A stretch of 64,000 nt of DNA. It comes from Chitinophaga rhizophila. Lineage in GTDB: Bacteria > Bacteroidota > Bacteroidia > Chitinophagales > Chitinophagaceae. The stretch covers positions 372,001 through 436,000 of the forward strand of contig NZ_JAICCF010000002.1 in the NCBI RefSeq assembly GCF_019492185.1, read 5' to 3'. The translations under genes were made by a program, and so were the position numbers. The notes under the pieces are model-generated. The model was not told where the DNA came from, did not search any database, and saw nothing but the letters and a program-made list of their open reading frames with translations. Below are positions 34,883-43,886 of the stretch, piece after piece; the stretch's first letter is position 1; each line of letters starts with the position of its first letter.

Positions 34883-36256
34883 TTATCTGAAGTTGTATCC
34901 GAAGCAGATCCTGAGAGGACGGGACAATGTACGTGCAGCCAGGAAGTCGTATTCAATGGAAGTAACCGCGCTTTTATTACCTTTTAGTTGCACCTTCTTT
35001 TTCACACCAGCTAAAGCTGATAGCTGATTGCCCTTCCAGTCATATAATTCTCTGAGTCTGTGAAATGGTGAAAGCCTGTTGATACCTGCTCCGCCGGTCA
35101 CGTAGATATTTCCTTTTATCTGCCAGTCGAGAAAGCTGCGTATTCCTATACCCTGATGGCTGATAGTGATATACTCCCATCCGTTGCCCATACCCAGCAG
35201 GTAATTGATGGCGATACCAGTAACACCTTTTTTATGGAAACGATATCCCAGTTGCGCAGTGATCTCTGCTGTCGCCGGAAAGTACATATTAGCCTTCTGG
35301 AAGCTGATATTAGCGCCGGTCTGTAGTCTGTTATGCCTATTCATTTGCTTCATCTGATGATCGTTATCTGACGCTGCTTTATCTGCATGTTGCCGCTCTG
35401 CATAACGGGATTTGTAATCTTCAAACTGAGAGCGGGCCATGTCCATACGGCTACCAGCTAGCGATGGATCAGTACCTATCCTTGTCTGTAATAAAGGATC
35501 GACTATTGTACGTGTCTGCAGATCTTCAAGCGTTCTTGTAACATTATAATTCTGGGGAAGGCCTAATAGACCGGCGTATAGGCTATTATGGGACATAAAA
35601 GATTGAAACAGCTTATTATGCTGAAGTAAGGTGATTACCTTTTGCTCTATCTTTTTAGGATCAGCAAGCAGCGTTTTGTATGTTTCTATTTGTCTCAGGT
35701 AGTTGCCCAAATCGATCTGTAGCAGAGATAATTCTTTCGCAAAACTACCGAGTGGTTGCAGCACAGCTGCAAGTTCACGGTTACCTGCTTCTATTATAGC
35801 GGTAGTTTGCTCAGTAACTGATACTTCACGCTGCATAGAAGTGATAGCAGCTTTCGCCTGCGTATATGATTGAGAGGTGGAATTAGTCTGTTGTACAATG
35901 TATTTTATAGTCCCCTGTAGCGTATCCAGATAGCCAAAATACCGGGCAGGTAGTTGCGTGGCAGTGCTTAACTGGTCGCGGAAAGTCTTTGCATGATTGA
36001 TCAAAGGCGGAAAGACATGTACGGCAGTCTGCGGATGTAGCAATGCGACAGTCTTTTCCATTTTCTCCAGTCTGTCAATATAGCGATTAAGTTTTTCGAC
36101 GTTTGCATGATGGAGCTTATGTGTTACCTGCCTGTTCTTCTTTGAGACCACACGTAGGTATCGTTCTTTCGCAGGTATGTTTAAAGAGTCCTGCGCATGC
36201 AGGGGAGGCTGGAGGGAGATAAGGGTCCCTACCAGAAGAATGTATAATTTCTTCAT
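34883..36256 (-). CDS. Exported coiled-coil protein with a C-terminal beta-barrel-like domain
   Basis: 457 residues from MKKLYILLVGTLISLQPPLHAQ (start 36256; an in-frame ATG two codons earlier is possible). After the signal peptide about 270 residues are helical and charged with heptad-like spacing (LNRYIDRLEKMEKTV, YKTLLADPKKIEQKVITLL). A second part from about 315 alternates aromatic and polar strands (GANISFQKANMYFPATAEI, GIGIRSFLDWQIKGNIYV) and ends RICFGYNF, with a terminal aromatic as in outer-membrane barrels. I infer outer-membrane anchoring. First gene of the RHS operon, 24 bases before the YD protein; a scaffold or export role is plausible. Confidence 0.7.
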   Translation of the reverse strand: MKKLYILLVGTLISLQPPLHAQDSLNIPAKERYLRVVSKKNRQVTHKLHHANVEKLNRYIDRLEKMEKTVALLHPQTAVHVFPPLINHAKTFRDQLSTATQLPARYFGYLDTLQGTIKYIVQQTNSTSQSYTQAKAAITSMQREVSVTEQTTAIIEAGNRELAAVLQPLGSFAKELSLLQIDLGNYLRQIETYKTLLADPKKIEQKVITLLQHNKLFQSFMSHNSLYAGLLGLPQNYNVTRTLEDLQTRTIVDPLLQTRIGTDPSLAGSRMDMARSQFEDYKSRYAERQHADKAASDNDHQMKQMNRHNRLQTGANISFQKANMYFPATAEITAQLGYRFHKKGVTGIAINYLLGMGNGWEYITISHQGIGIRSFLDWQIKGNIYVTGGAGINRLSPFHRLRELYDWKGNQLSALAGVKKKVQLKGNKSAVTSIEYDFLAARTLSRPLRICFGYNFR

Positions 36257-36262
36257 GGGCAA

Positions 36263-36849
36263 GTGTTAATCGGACAGCATGTGTTTTGATCTGGTAACTA
36301 GTGCCTAAATACCACAACAGCTACTATATCTGGGGGTGTACAGTGATCAGGGCCGATGGTGATCAGCGTCTGTTATCAGCTGACGTTGTACCTTTCAGCT
36401 TTCTGTATATTAGTTACATTCTATAAATCGGAGAGGACGTTCTGTCCATCTGTCTGTTCAAGGTTGATGTGGTTATTATTTGTGTTACGAAGTAAATACA
36501 AACTTTTCCTGGCTGAGGTTAACTCGATGTTAAGGAGTGTATTTTTATCATTATAACAATCTTGCTATCATATACTTATCTTAAATAACCCACTCTGTTA
36601 ATGATGATGATGTATGGGGAAATGCATAGCGCTTTAACAACTACTATATGATGCTTCTGATGCTTAGTTTTTTGTCCGTGCGTTGATGTAGTATGTCAAT
36701 ACTGCTACGACAAAAGTAAGCATTCAGTTATAAACCAGCGAGAAAGCAGGCGGGGGAAAATTCCGGTTATTCTTTAATCACTACTAATGGGCATGTTAGC
36801 TTTTCAGCTGATCAATCATGCAGTCATCAGTGGCTTGCGTCAGGTATGA
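36263..36849. other. Intergenic region upstream of the RHS operon
   Basis: 587 bases between the end of the FAD-oxidoreductase gene and the first gene of the RHS operon. No convincing ORF, terminator or consensus promoter was seen, although the operon's promoter must be here. Confidence 0.4.
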
Positions 36850-38046
36850 CTATTGGCGCTCATAATCGGGCAATTCGATTTCTGGCTGTACATCTTTCTT
36901 CTTACTACTAAAAAGACTGGCCAGCCATTTGACAGGCCTGCTACCTACCAGGTAGACGGCACTATTCAGCAACCTGACACCAAATGACGTAGTTGGATAG
37001 ACAAGTCCGGGTACTCCTGGAGGAAGACGCTGACACTTATCTACATAAGGACGCATTCTTTGTTCGTAGGCAGCAAAAGCATCCTGATGGTTATCTGCCC
37101 GGAATAACTCACCTGCCAGGATGTAAGCGCCCGCCATAGACAGATCGGTTCCTTTACCAGCAATTGGCGTAGCACAATAGGCAGCGTCGCCTACAAGGGC
37201 AAATCTGCCGGTACTCCATTTGTCTGCTTTGACCTGGCTAACCTTATCGAAATAGAGGTCCTGTGTACGGGCTATTGCTGCAATTAATCTATCAGACTCC
37301 CAACCTGTATCTTTTATGCGGTTGATCAGAATTTCCTTTTGTTGCGCTAATGGCAGCTCTCTATATTTTTGCTCTTCTGAGAGGAAAGTGATGGATGCTC
37401 TTGTTTCGCCATAATTATCTGGTCGCAGCATAAATACAACTCCTTTCTTCACATTACACCAGCGCGCCCAACGGCTATCACTTGTTGTCTTTGGTATGGT
37501 CAGATAGGCGGTATATAGCTTTAAAAACTTAAACCGGGGATCGCTCCCAAATGCCAGTTTGCGGGTACTGGATCCGATACCCTCAGCAGCTATAATAAGA
37601 TCATACTTTTCATTAAGTCCACTTGCCAGCGTTACGGATATATGATCGGCTTGTTGGTCAAGCGAGGTAATATAGTCGCCAAACCGGTAAGTTACTTTAT
37701 CTTTAGTATGCTCATACAGGATCTTTACCAGGTCACCGCGCAGTATTTCAAGCTCTTGTGTCATACTCAGAGAGCTTTCTTTGGGAAATTCTGCTAGTAT
37801 ATGGTTCTCCGGACTTACGAAGCGCATACCAATTTCTGTTGTATTAGCTGCCCGGACATTGTCTTCAAGTCCCATTTTACATACTATTTCCTTTGCGGGT
37901 CCTTTTACATCAATGTTTTGTCCACCCAGTCGTATAGCAGGAGAACGTTCCAATACGGTTACATCAAATCCATATTTATGCAGCCAGTATGCAATCGTCG
38001 GACCAGCTATGCTTGCCCCTGTAATCAATATTTTCTTGTTAGTCAT
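36850..38046 (-). CDS. FAD-dependent monooxygenase-like oxidoreductase
   Basis: 398 residues from MTNKKILITGASIAGPTIAY (start 38046; 11 extra codons upstream overlap the previous gene). The Rossmann motif GASIAGPTIAYWL and TVLERSP give FAD binding, and RFALVGDAAYCATPIAGKGT is the second flavin motif (family: GDAAHxxxPxxGxGxxxAxxDA). It belongs to the UbiH/PHBH-type flavoprotein hydroxylases, in which tetracycline-inactivating Tet(X) is one branch; closer grouping cannot be told. It starts 7 bases after the AraC regulator stop, so the two form a unit. Cytoplasmic; substrate unknown. Confidence 0.8.
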   Translation of the reverse strand: MTNKKILITGASIAGPTIAYWLHKYGFDVTVLERSPAIRLGGQNIDVKGPAKEIVCKMGLEDNVRAANTTEIGMRFVSPENHILAEFPKESSLSMTQELEILRGDLVKILYEHTKDKVTYRFGDYITSLDQQADHISVTLASGLNEKYDLIIAAEGIGSSTRKLAFGSDPRFKFLKLYTAYLTIPKTTSDSRWARWCNVKKGVVFMLRPDNYGETRASITFLSEEQKYRELPLAQQKEILINRIKDTGWESDRLIAAIARTQDLYFDKVSQVKADKWSTGRFALVGDAAYCATPIAGKGTDLSMAGAYILAGELFRADNHQDAFAAYEQRMRPYVDKCQRLPPGVPGLVYPTTSFGVRLLNSAVYLVGSRPVKWLASLFSSKKKDVQPEIELPDYERQ

Positions 38047-38053
38047 AGAAGAT

Positions 38054-39202
38054 CTATATTTTGTCGGATAAAGCAGCACTGCTGATCTCTTTACCTGTAT
38101 AATTCCTTACCTGCAATGCTTTCAGAACTATGTCTGTATGTACAGGCCTGCCTTCAAGTTGGATCAGGCAAGTATCATCATTCAGGCGAAAATCAATATG
38201 ATGAGAGGGAAGTAGCTTGAGCAAGTCCTCGATGACGGTAGTAGCTGCATGTTGCGTTGGGATATCTGTCTTAAATATCATCAACACATTGCTGAAGTAT
38301 GCAGGTTTGTTATGATTAGCTTTCCGGAACACAGTCGGGGATATACCTGCTACCTTCCCAAACAGGCGGATAAAATACTTGTGATCTGTGAAACCCAAAT
38401 CAGACGATATTTCTTTTACTGTCTTTGATGTGTATAATATCAGCCGCTGGGCTTCTCCTATGGTTTCCTCCTGGACAAAGTAAGTAGCAGGAAAGCCGGT
38501 AATTGCTTTAACAGTGTTATTGAGATAGTTGACAGACAGGTGCATCAAACCGGCATAATCAGCGGGGCGTTTAAGTGACCGGAAATGAGTTTTAACCAAC
38601 TGCTTGAACTGCTGAACAATCTGAACGGGCCTTGGGAATCCAGTTACCTTAGTATCTGCCTGTTGCGATATGTGAAGGTTGGCTGCTTTATAGAAGATGC
38701 TGTTGACGAGTGAATGCAGTAGTTGCTGATGGAACTTTCCGGGATGCGCTTCCTGGAAAGCCTCATATATCAACGAAAGGAGGCTTTTGAAGAAGGATAG
38801 TTCTCCTGAACTGAGACTAAAAAAGGCCATTCCAGGCATCAGTTGTTCTATCCAGGAGCGTGCCTTAAGATCCAGTAATTTGGCGTCGAATGATACAACC
38901 CATCCGGCAATATCACTGGCTTCCAGGCATTGATGCACCTGCCCGGGACAGATCAGCAACATAGATCCTGGCGTCATAGTAACCTGTTGAGCATCAATAT
39001 TGAATACAACTGAACCAGACTCCAGTAAAAATAAAGAATAGAAATCGTGCCGGTGTGGGTCAAATGCTACTTCGACCTCTCTCAGCAGCGAGTATGATCG
39101 CAGCATTGGAGAAATAACCAGGCCGTAGGCACTGGAATTTAGCTCGAGTAACTGTATGTGCTCTTTTGCATCATTCATACTATCATTTGATAAGTACTTC
39201 AA
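38054..39202 (-). CDS. AraC-family regulator with an extra C-terminal ferredoxin-like domain
   Basis: 382 residues. The N-terminal cupin-type sensor covers about 1-170 (LLEVEVAFDPHRHDFYSLFL-type strand with histidines; SMLLICPGQVHQCLE). The helix-turn-helix pair is at about 200-295 (HLSVNYLNNTVKAITG; KEISSDLGFTDHKYFIRLFG; SPTVFRK). The family normally ends there, but about 80 residues follow (VLMIFKTDIPTQHAATTVIE...DFRLNDDTCLIQLEGRPV) with the beta-alpha-beta rhythm of an HMA-type domain lacking CxxC. It is the first gene with the FAD oxidoreductase 7 bases behind. A start at residue 9 is possible. A 27-bp palindrome precedes it. Confidence 0.85.
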   Translation of the reverse strand: MKYLSNDSMNDAKEHIQLLELNSSAYGLVISPMLRSYSLLREVEVAFDPHRHDFYSLFLLESGSVVFNIDAQQVTMTPGSMLLICPGQVHQCLEASDIAGWVVSFDAKLLDLKARSWIEQLMPGMAFFSLSSGELSFFKSLLSLIYEAFQEAHPGKFHQQLLHSLVNSIFYKAANLHISQQADTKVTGFPRPVQIVQQFKQLVKTHFRSLKRPADYAGLMHLSVNYLNNTVKAITGFPATYFVQEETIGEAQRLILYTSKTVKEISSDLGFTDHKYFIRLFGKVAGISPTVFRKANHNKPAYFSNVLMIFKTDIPTQHAATTVIEDLLKLLPSHHIDFRLNDDTCLIQLEGRPVHTDIVLKALQVRNYTGKEISSAALSDKI

Positions 39203-39217
39203 AGGTAGGAATGCACA

Positions 39218-39244
39218 ACTATCTTTTGTCCGACAAAAGATAGT
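39218..39244. promoter_or_regulatory. 27-bp perfect palindrome, probable regulator operator
   Basis: ACTATCTTTTGTC - C - GACAAAAGATAGT, 13-base arms around one base, 16-42 bases upstream of the AraC-type gene. A further half-site (GGACAAA) follows at 39252-39258. Likely autoregulatory, though whether this regulator binds it is inference. Confidence 0.6.
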
Positions 39245-39333
39245 AAAAGGTGGACAAAGCCCCTATTTTAATAGCACTATAAGTCTGGCACTACAATATG
39301 CCCTTCTGTATATAGATGAGATTATTATCTAAC

Positions 39334-42300
39334 TTAAAGGTAGGGCAGATAAACATTAAAAGTTGCCCCAACATCCGGAACGCCGGATGCTACTATTTTA
39401 CCCCTGTGGTTATCTACAATTCTTCTGGCTATGGATAGTCCTATGCCGGTACCGGCATATTCTCCTTTAGCATGGAGCCGCTGGAACATCTTGAAGATCT
39501 GATCAGCATACTTCTCCTGAAAACCGATGCCATTATCCTCAACTTTGATACAGTAGTACATCATATCCTCTTCCAGATGAATGCTCTTGCCATCTACCTG
39601 AGCTGAGGAAATCCTTATGACAGGGTATCGGTCCTCTTTACTGTATTTAATTGCGTTGCTAACCAGATTCTGGAAGAGCTGCTGTAGTTGTCTTTTATAG
39701 CCATTGATTACCGGCAGATCGCCTACGTAGATCTGTGCTCCTTTTTGAGCAATAATTAACTCAAGATCTTCCTGTACCAGGTTAATGGTTTCGTTTAAAT
39801 TGACAGGTTCTTTTTCCAGCGGACGTTCACTAACCTGAGAATAAACCAGCAAATCATCTATTAAACTTGCCATGCGTCTGGTGGCATTCTCAATTCTCTG
39901 AAATAACCTAACCTGCTTTTCGCTAAGTTGTTTTTGCAGATCCGTCTTTAACTGATCTGTGAAGAAATGAATCTTCCGGATGGGTTCCTTTAGGTCGTGG
40001 GAAGAGGCATGTGCAAACTCCTCCAGACTCACATTGGAACGTTCGAGCTCTATAAGCTTGCGTTGCAGTTCCAGCTGGAGGCTTTTCATGTTGGTAAAGT
40101 CCGTCATGTGGACCACTACATCTTCATTCATTAGGGCTGCACTCATCAGGTTGAAGATATCTAATCCGTCGGCAGCATAGTGGTTCTCCCAGGTGTTATT
40201 CAGGCCCGTCATGGCCACCTCGCGGATATTTCTGAAGCTGTCTGTTTCAAAGTAACCTGGAAATACCTCGCTTACCCTTTTATTGATCAGTTCTTCTGGT
40301 GAGTATGTTGTGTAAGCAGCGTAGGCGGTGTTTGTGAGTTTATAGGTAAAATCAACGACATTCCCGTTTTGTAGAATTGGTCGCAGCACCTGCATAGGGG
40401 CGCTGAATATATTGATAATTTGTTGGAGATAATCATTGGAAGCGAGCAAAAGCTGATGGGCCTGCCGAAGATCTTCTGTTCGTTGTTTTACTTGTCTTTC
40501 CAGCTCTTCGGAGAAAATTTTCTGGTCAGTAATATCCTGCACGACAGATACCACCTTTAAAGGCTTATTGGCATCATCAAAGTGAATACGACCTCTTGTT
40601 TTAATCCACCGTATGGAGTTATCATTGCGGATGATTCTTGCTTCATATTCGAGGTTTCCATCCAGCAAAGCAAGTTCATAGACCTTTTTACATAGTATCT
40701 GGTCGTCTGGATGCAGGCTGTTGAGGTAATCAGTTCGTTGCGGGGCCGCATGTAGTTCAAATATCTCTTTCGCACGGGGAGAAAGCGCTACCTCTTCAGT
40801 CTGAAGGTTTACTTCGACTGTTCCTAATCCACCTGATTCGATGGCTAGTGATGCTCTTTCATTAGCTTCCTGTAGATGCTGACGCGCTATTACCTGTTCG
40901 GTAACATCCTGAGCTAACGCTACTACGCCAGTTATCTGCCCGTCCGTTTCCCGGTATGCCTGGTAGATAACGTTCAGGTATCTTTGCACATTCACGCCTT
41001 CTGACGAGATAGAATAAGGCGTATCATATAAATAAACAGACTGACCTGTTTCGCGGACCTTTTCTAACAGCTGGCGATCCTGAAGGTTTGTCTCAGGTAC
41101 AACGTCAAAAAGTGGCTTTCCAAGTAATTGATCAACATTGTATCCAATAACTTTTCCATAAGCGTCATTTGCTACTGAAACAACCATGTCTTTACCAGAC
41201 AAAACTATAATCCCAAGATTGGCATCACGGATGAGGTTCTGAAAGCGATGCTCACTTTCTCTGATAGCTATTTCTGTCAACTTGGATGCGGTAACATCCG
41301 TTGCCAGAACAATGACACCCTGCACGTCTCCGTCATCATTTTTATCTGGCGTGTACACAATATTAAACCATCTACCATCACCTGCTCTGCTAGGTGCTTC
41401 TATTTCGTATTGTTCTACCTCGCCGTTATAAGATTTCCTTAGATGTGGAGATACAACGCGGTAGGCGGCTTCCCCGATAAATTCACGTACTGTTTTTCCA
41501 ATGGCTTCTGTTTTATTAACATTGAACCACTTACAAAACGTGTCATTGTATGTTTGATAACGCTCTTCCTTATCAAGATAAAAGATCATAGCAGGTACAG
41601 CGTTCCTTAGTGTCTCCAGGTGCTGTTCACTCTTTTTAAGTGCCTCTTCAGCTACTTTCTGTTCAGAAACATCCCGGGTGATGCCGGCAATGGCTTCCAC
41701 CTCTCCTATTTCATTTAATACGGGAGCAAGCAGGTAATCATAAGTACGTTCCCCTAAATCTTTATGCACAAAAGAATAGGTTCCATTTGCAGATTGCTTT
41801 GTTATAATAACCCGATTTATCTCTTGCTCATATATGTTAGCCTGCCATCCTTCGTAACCAACTTCCCTAACTCCCCGGCCAATGGCTTCCTGCAAGTCTC
41901 TTCCCCACATGGCCAATAAAGTGGGATTAGCATAAGTGAATTTATGATTCAGGTCGAAGACATATACCAGATCGGGTGTATTTCCGGTAACAGCTTCATA
42001 AAGCCGTTTCAGTTTCTCGCCTTCGCTCTTTGCAAGTCGGTATTGATGTTCACTTTTCTCCAATTGCTGCCGGTACATCACTTGCTCTGTGACATCAATT
42101 GAGGTTGCTATTTGCCCTATTATGTTCCCGTCAGCATCCCGGATTGGGTCGATACTTACCTGAAAATAATGTAGGCGCGTTCCGTCCTCGTCAATAATTT
42201 CAATGGGTACTTCATTTGCCTGAAAGCGGTTACCGGTTTCCTGCACCTCCCGGTGAAGCGCTTCTACATCATTTCGGAGTTCAGGTTTAGCCTCATAAAG

Positions 42301-42483
42301 AGGTTTACCCATGACGCTTTCGCGTGTACAACGCCAGATAGAGAGATTCAGCCGGTTGATATATTCAATTATCAAGTCCGGTCCCCGCAATACGGCTACT
42401 GAGAAAGGAACGTTCTCGTATATTTCATAAATATTCGGAAAGGCAGCGTCGTTATTACTGCTGAAGGTCAAGGAATTTGGCAT
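39334..42483 (-). CDS. Multi-PAS sensor histidine kinase
   Basis: 1049 residues, no membrane segment, so cytoplasmic. Six PAS/PAC units follow one another (about 20-135, 160-275, 290-405, 410-530, 540-655, 690-800); each PAC ends with a GxIxGxxxxxxDVTEQ-type motif. A coiled linker leads to HisKA with the phospho-acceptor at His829 (FAHASSHDLKEPIRKI), then HATPase_c: N box LVSNAIKYS, G1 DNGIGF, G2 GTGIGLSIARRI. It resembles plant-phytochrome-like or bacteroidete orphan sensors; the cue is unknown and no response regulator adjoins. Single gene. Confidence 0.9.
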   Translation of the reverse strand: MPNSLTFSSNNDAAFPNIYEIYENVPFSVAVLRGPDLIIEYINRLNLSIWRCTRESVMGKPLYEAKPELRNDVEALHREVQETGNRFQANEVPIEIIDEDGTRLHYFQVSIDPIRDADGNIIGQIATSIDVTEQVMYRQQLEKSEHQYRLAKSEGEKLKRLYEAVTGNTPDLVYVFDLNHKFTYANPTLLAMWGRDLQEAIGRGVREVGYEGWQANIYEQEINRVIITKQSANGTYSFVHKDLGERTYDYLLAPVLNEIGEVEAIAGITRDVSEQKVAEEALKKSEQHLETLRNAVPAMIFYLDKEERYQTYNDTFCKWFNVNKTEAIGKTVREFIGEAAYRVVSPHLRKSYNGEVEQYEIEAPSRAGDGRWFNIVYTPDKNDDGDVQGVIVLATDVTASKLTEIAIRESEHRFQNLIRDANLGIIVLSGKDMVVSVANDAYGKVIGYNVDQLLGKPLFDVVPETNLQDRQLLEKVRETGQSVYLYDTPYSISSEGVNVQRYLNVIYQAYRETDGQITGVVALAQDVTEQVIARQHLQEANERASLAIESGGLGTVEVNLQTEEVALSPRAKEIFELHAAPQRTDYLNSLHPDDQILCKKVYELALLDGNLEYEARIIRNDNSIRWIKTRGRIHFDDANKPLKVVSVVQDITDQKIFSEELERQVKQRTEDLRQAHQLLLASNDYLQQIINIFSAPMQVLRPILQNGNVVDFTYKLTNTAYAAYTTYSPEELINKRVSEVFPGYFETDSFRNIREVAMTGLNNTWENHYAADGLDIFNLMSAALMNEDVVVHMTDFTNMKSLQLELQRKLIELERSNVSLEEFAHASSHDLKEPIRKIHFFTDQLKTDLQKQLSEKQVRLFQRIENATRRMASLIDDLLVYSQVSERPLEKEPVNLNETINLVQEDLELIIAQKGAQIYVGDLPVINGYKRQLQQLFQNLVSNAIKYSKEDRYPVIRISSAQVDGKSIHLEEDMMYYCIKVEDNGIGFQEKYADQIFKMFQRLHAKGEYAGTGIGLSIARRIVDNHRGKIVASGVPDVGATFNVYLPYL

Positions 42484-42723
42484 AAGCCGTTCTGATTACG
42501 TTGAAGTGATATACAATTGCCGCATATCACCTATAAATCGTTAATATGTTCACCGTCTGATTTATAGGCTTTAGGCTAATATCAGACTAAATATTTACCA
42601 AGTTAAGCAGGTTTCAGTGAATACCAATAAAACCGTCAAGATATGACGTTTACTCCTTTCCCAAACATGGCCCTACTAGGCCTGGCATAATATTGGATTC
42701 AAGTTTACTAAAAATATTAGTAT

Positions 42724-42957
42724 ATGGCAAACAAAGATGACGTACAGAACAATAACCAGGGCAACACGATTAAAGACCCGGATCAATGGACAACAGGCGA
42801 TGAGCCAATGACTGGCGCTCAACGCTCTTATCTTCATACTTTGGCAGGAGAGGCAAAAGAAGAGATTGATGAAAATATGACGAAGGCAGAGGCCTCAAAA
42901 AAAATTGAGGAATTGCAGGAACGAACAGGCAGAGGAGCATCACAGGAAGATGAGTGA
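42724..42957 (+). CDS. DUF3072 small protein
   Basis: 77 residues, highly charged and Gln/Asn-rich at both ends. The centre, PMTGAQRSYLHTLAGEAKEE followed by IDENMTKAEASKKIEELQE, is the DUF3072 pattern: PMTxxQxxYLxxLxxxAxxxxxxxLTKAEASxxIxxLQxxTG. The role is unknown; such proteins often accompany stress responses. Divergent from the PAS kinase and ended by a hairpin. Confidence 0.85.
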   Translation: MANKDDVQNNNQGNTIKDPDQWTTGDEPMTGAQRSYLHTLAGEAKEEIDENMTKAEASKKIEELQERTGRGASQEDE

Positions 42958-42999
42958 GGTATATCGAGAATACGAAAAACTAGTCCTTCAACAAAAAGT

Positions 43000-43046
43000 G
43001 CCGGACATACTTCCAATTAGGTAATAAAGTTGGAAATATGTCCGGC
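43000..43046. terminator. Terminator of the DUF3072 gene
   Basis: 17-base arms with one mismatch (GCCGGACATA... / ...TATGTCCGGC), loop of 13, about 40 bases past the stop. Confidence 0.65.
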
Positions 43047-43226
43047 ATTAACATATAATGATTATTGCTGCTACCCGGAATAATCAGCTGCGTCCAGACC
43101 AATAAGCTTAGGATCAAGTTATTTGATTTTCCCCTTTTTTGAGAGATAAATCTGCCGTTAAAGGTTCATTTCCAGGTTGTGGAGCTTTCATCGCAATTTA
43201 CACCCAGTGATATGTGGATTGTTGGA

Positions 43227-43718
43227 TTAGGGTACCAGGACTTCCATTTCAATTTCAATCATCGCGTCGGGCAAACCTAATTCTTTTACTCCTATCCAGC
43301 TACCTGTCGGGAAGTGTTTAGTATATATCTTAGTTCTGTAAGCAGCATGTTGCTGTAGTTCCTGTATACTTGTAGTATAGATGTTTTCAAGCACCACATC
43401 ATCAAAGGTGCAGCCGTAATGTTTAAGCACTCTTTCCAGACTAGCATAACAATTGCTCATTTGTTGAGCGTAGTCACTCTTTCCCACCAACATTCCTTTA
43501 TCATCGATACTTATTACACCTCCTATTTTCAGGATATTTCCTACTTTGACTGCCTGGGTATAACCATACGTTTTTTCAAGTTCCGGGCGTAAAAGAAAAT
43601 ATTCCGCCCTTGGCTTTTCTTTGCCTTCATTTACAGATTGGGATTGGCAACTGCATAGACTGATAGCTACCATCATTACTATGATTACCCTTAAGCAGGT
43701 TTGATTCAAGATGTTCAT
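43227..43718 (-). CDS. Exported RidA (YjgF/YER057c/UK114)-family protein
   Basis: 163 residues. The N-terminus is a lipoprotein signal (VIIVMMVAISLCSC, lipobox SLCSC at Cys25) and the rest a RidA domain: YTQAVKVGNILKIGGVISID, QMSNCYASLERVLKHYGCTFDDVV and IYTKHFPTGSWIGVKELGLP. Cytoplasmic RidA hydrolyses 2-aminoacrylate imines with an Arg that here would be in YRTKIYTKHFP; the conserved P-x-R-T-x loop is changed (FPTGSWIGV). Envelope-attached family members exist but their substrate is unknown. Divergent from the AraC gene at 43887. Confidence 0.8.
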   Translation of the reverse strand: MNILNQTCLRVIIVMMVAISLCSCQSQSVNEGKEKPRAEYFLLRPELEKTYGYTQAVKVGNILKIGGVISIDDKGMLVGKSDYAQQMSNCYASLERVLKHYGCTFDDVVLENIYTTSIQELQQHAAYRTKIYTKHFPTGSWIGVKELGLPDAMIEIEMEVLVP

Positions 43719-43731
43719 CCGTCATTTTTTG

Positions 43732-43761
43732 CAAATATAGGAATCCGATATAGTATTGCAA
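43732..43761 (-). promoter_or_regulatory. Promoter of the exported RidA gene
   Basis: On the minus strand TTG (43761-43759), 19 bases, TATATTTG (43739-43732): a full bacteroidete -33/-7 match. The -7 box is 13 bases before the start codon, so the leader would be very short. Confidence 0.6.
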
Positions 43762-43886
43762 CGCCGTTGCATAGAAAACCTTGAAAAGAATCAGAAGGCT
43801 AATTGGGATTAAGTTGCTTCTTGCACATCGCATTTCACATTTCCGGTTAAAGTTCTAATTTGCTAATCCATTAATGCCAGCATCTG

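Noticed and set aside
36850..38046. Calling the FAD oxidoreductase Tet(X)
   Set aside because: Shares the flavin fold but not the distinctive Tet(X) segments I can recall; a general monooxygenase call is safer.
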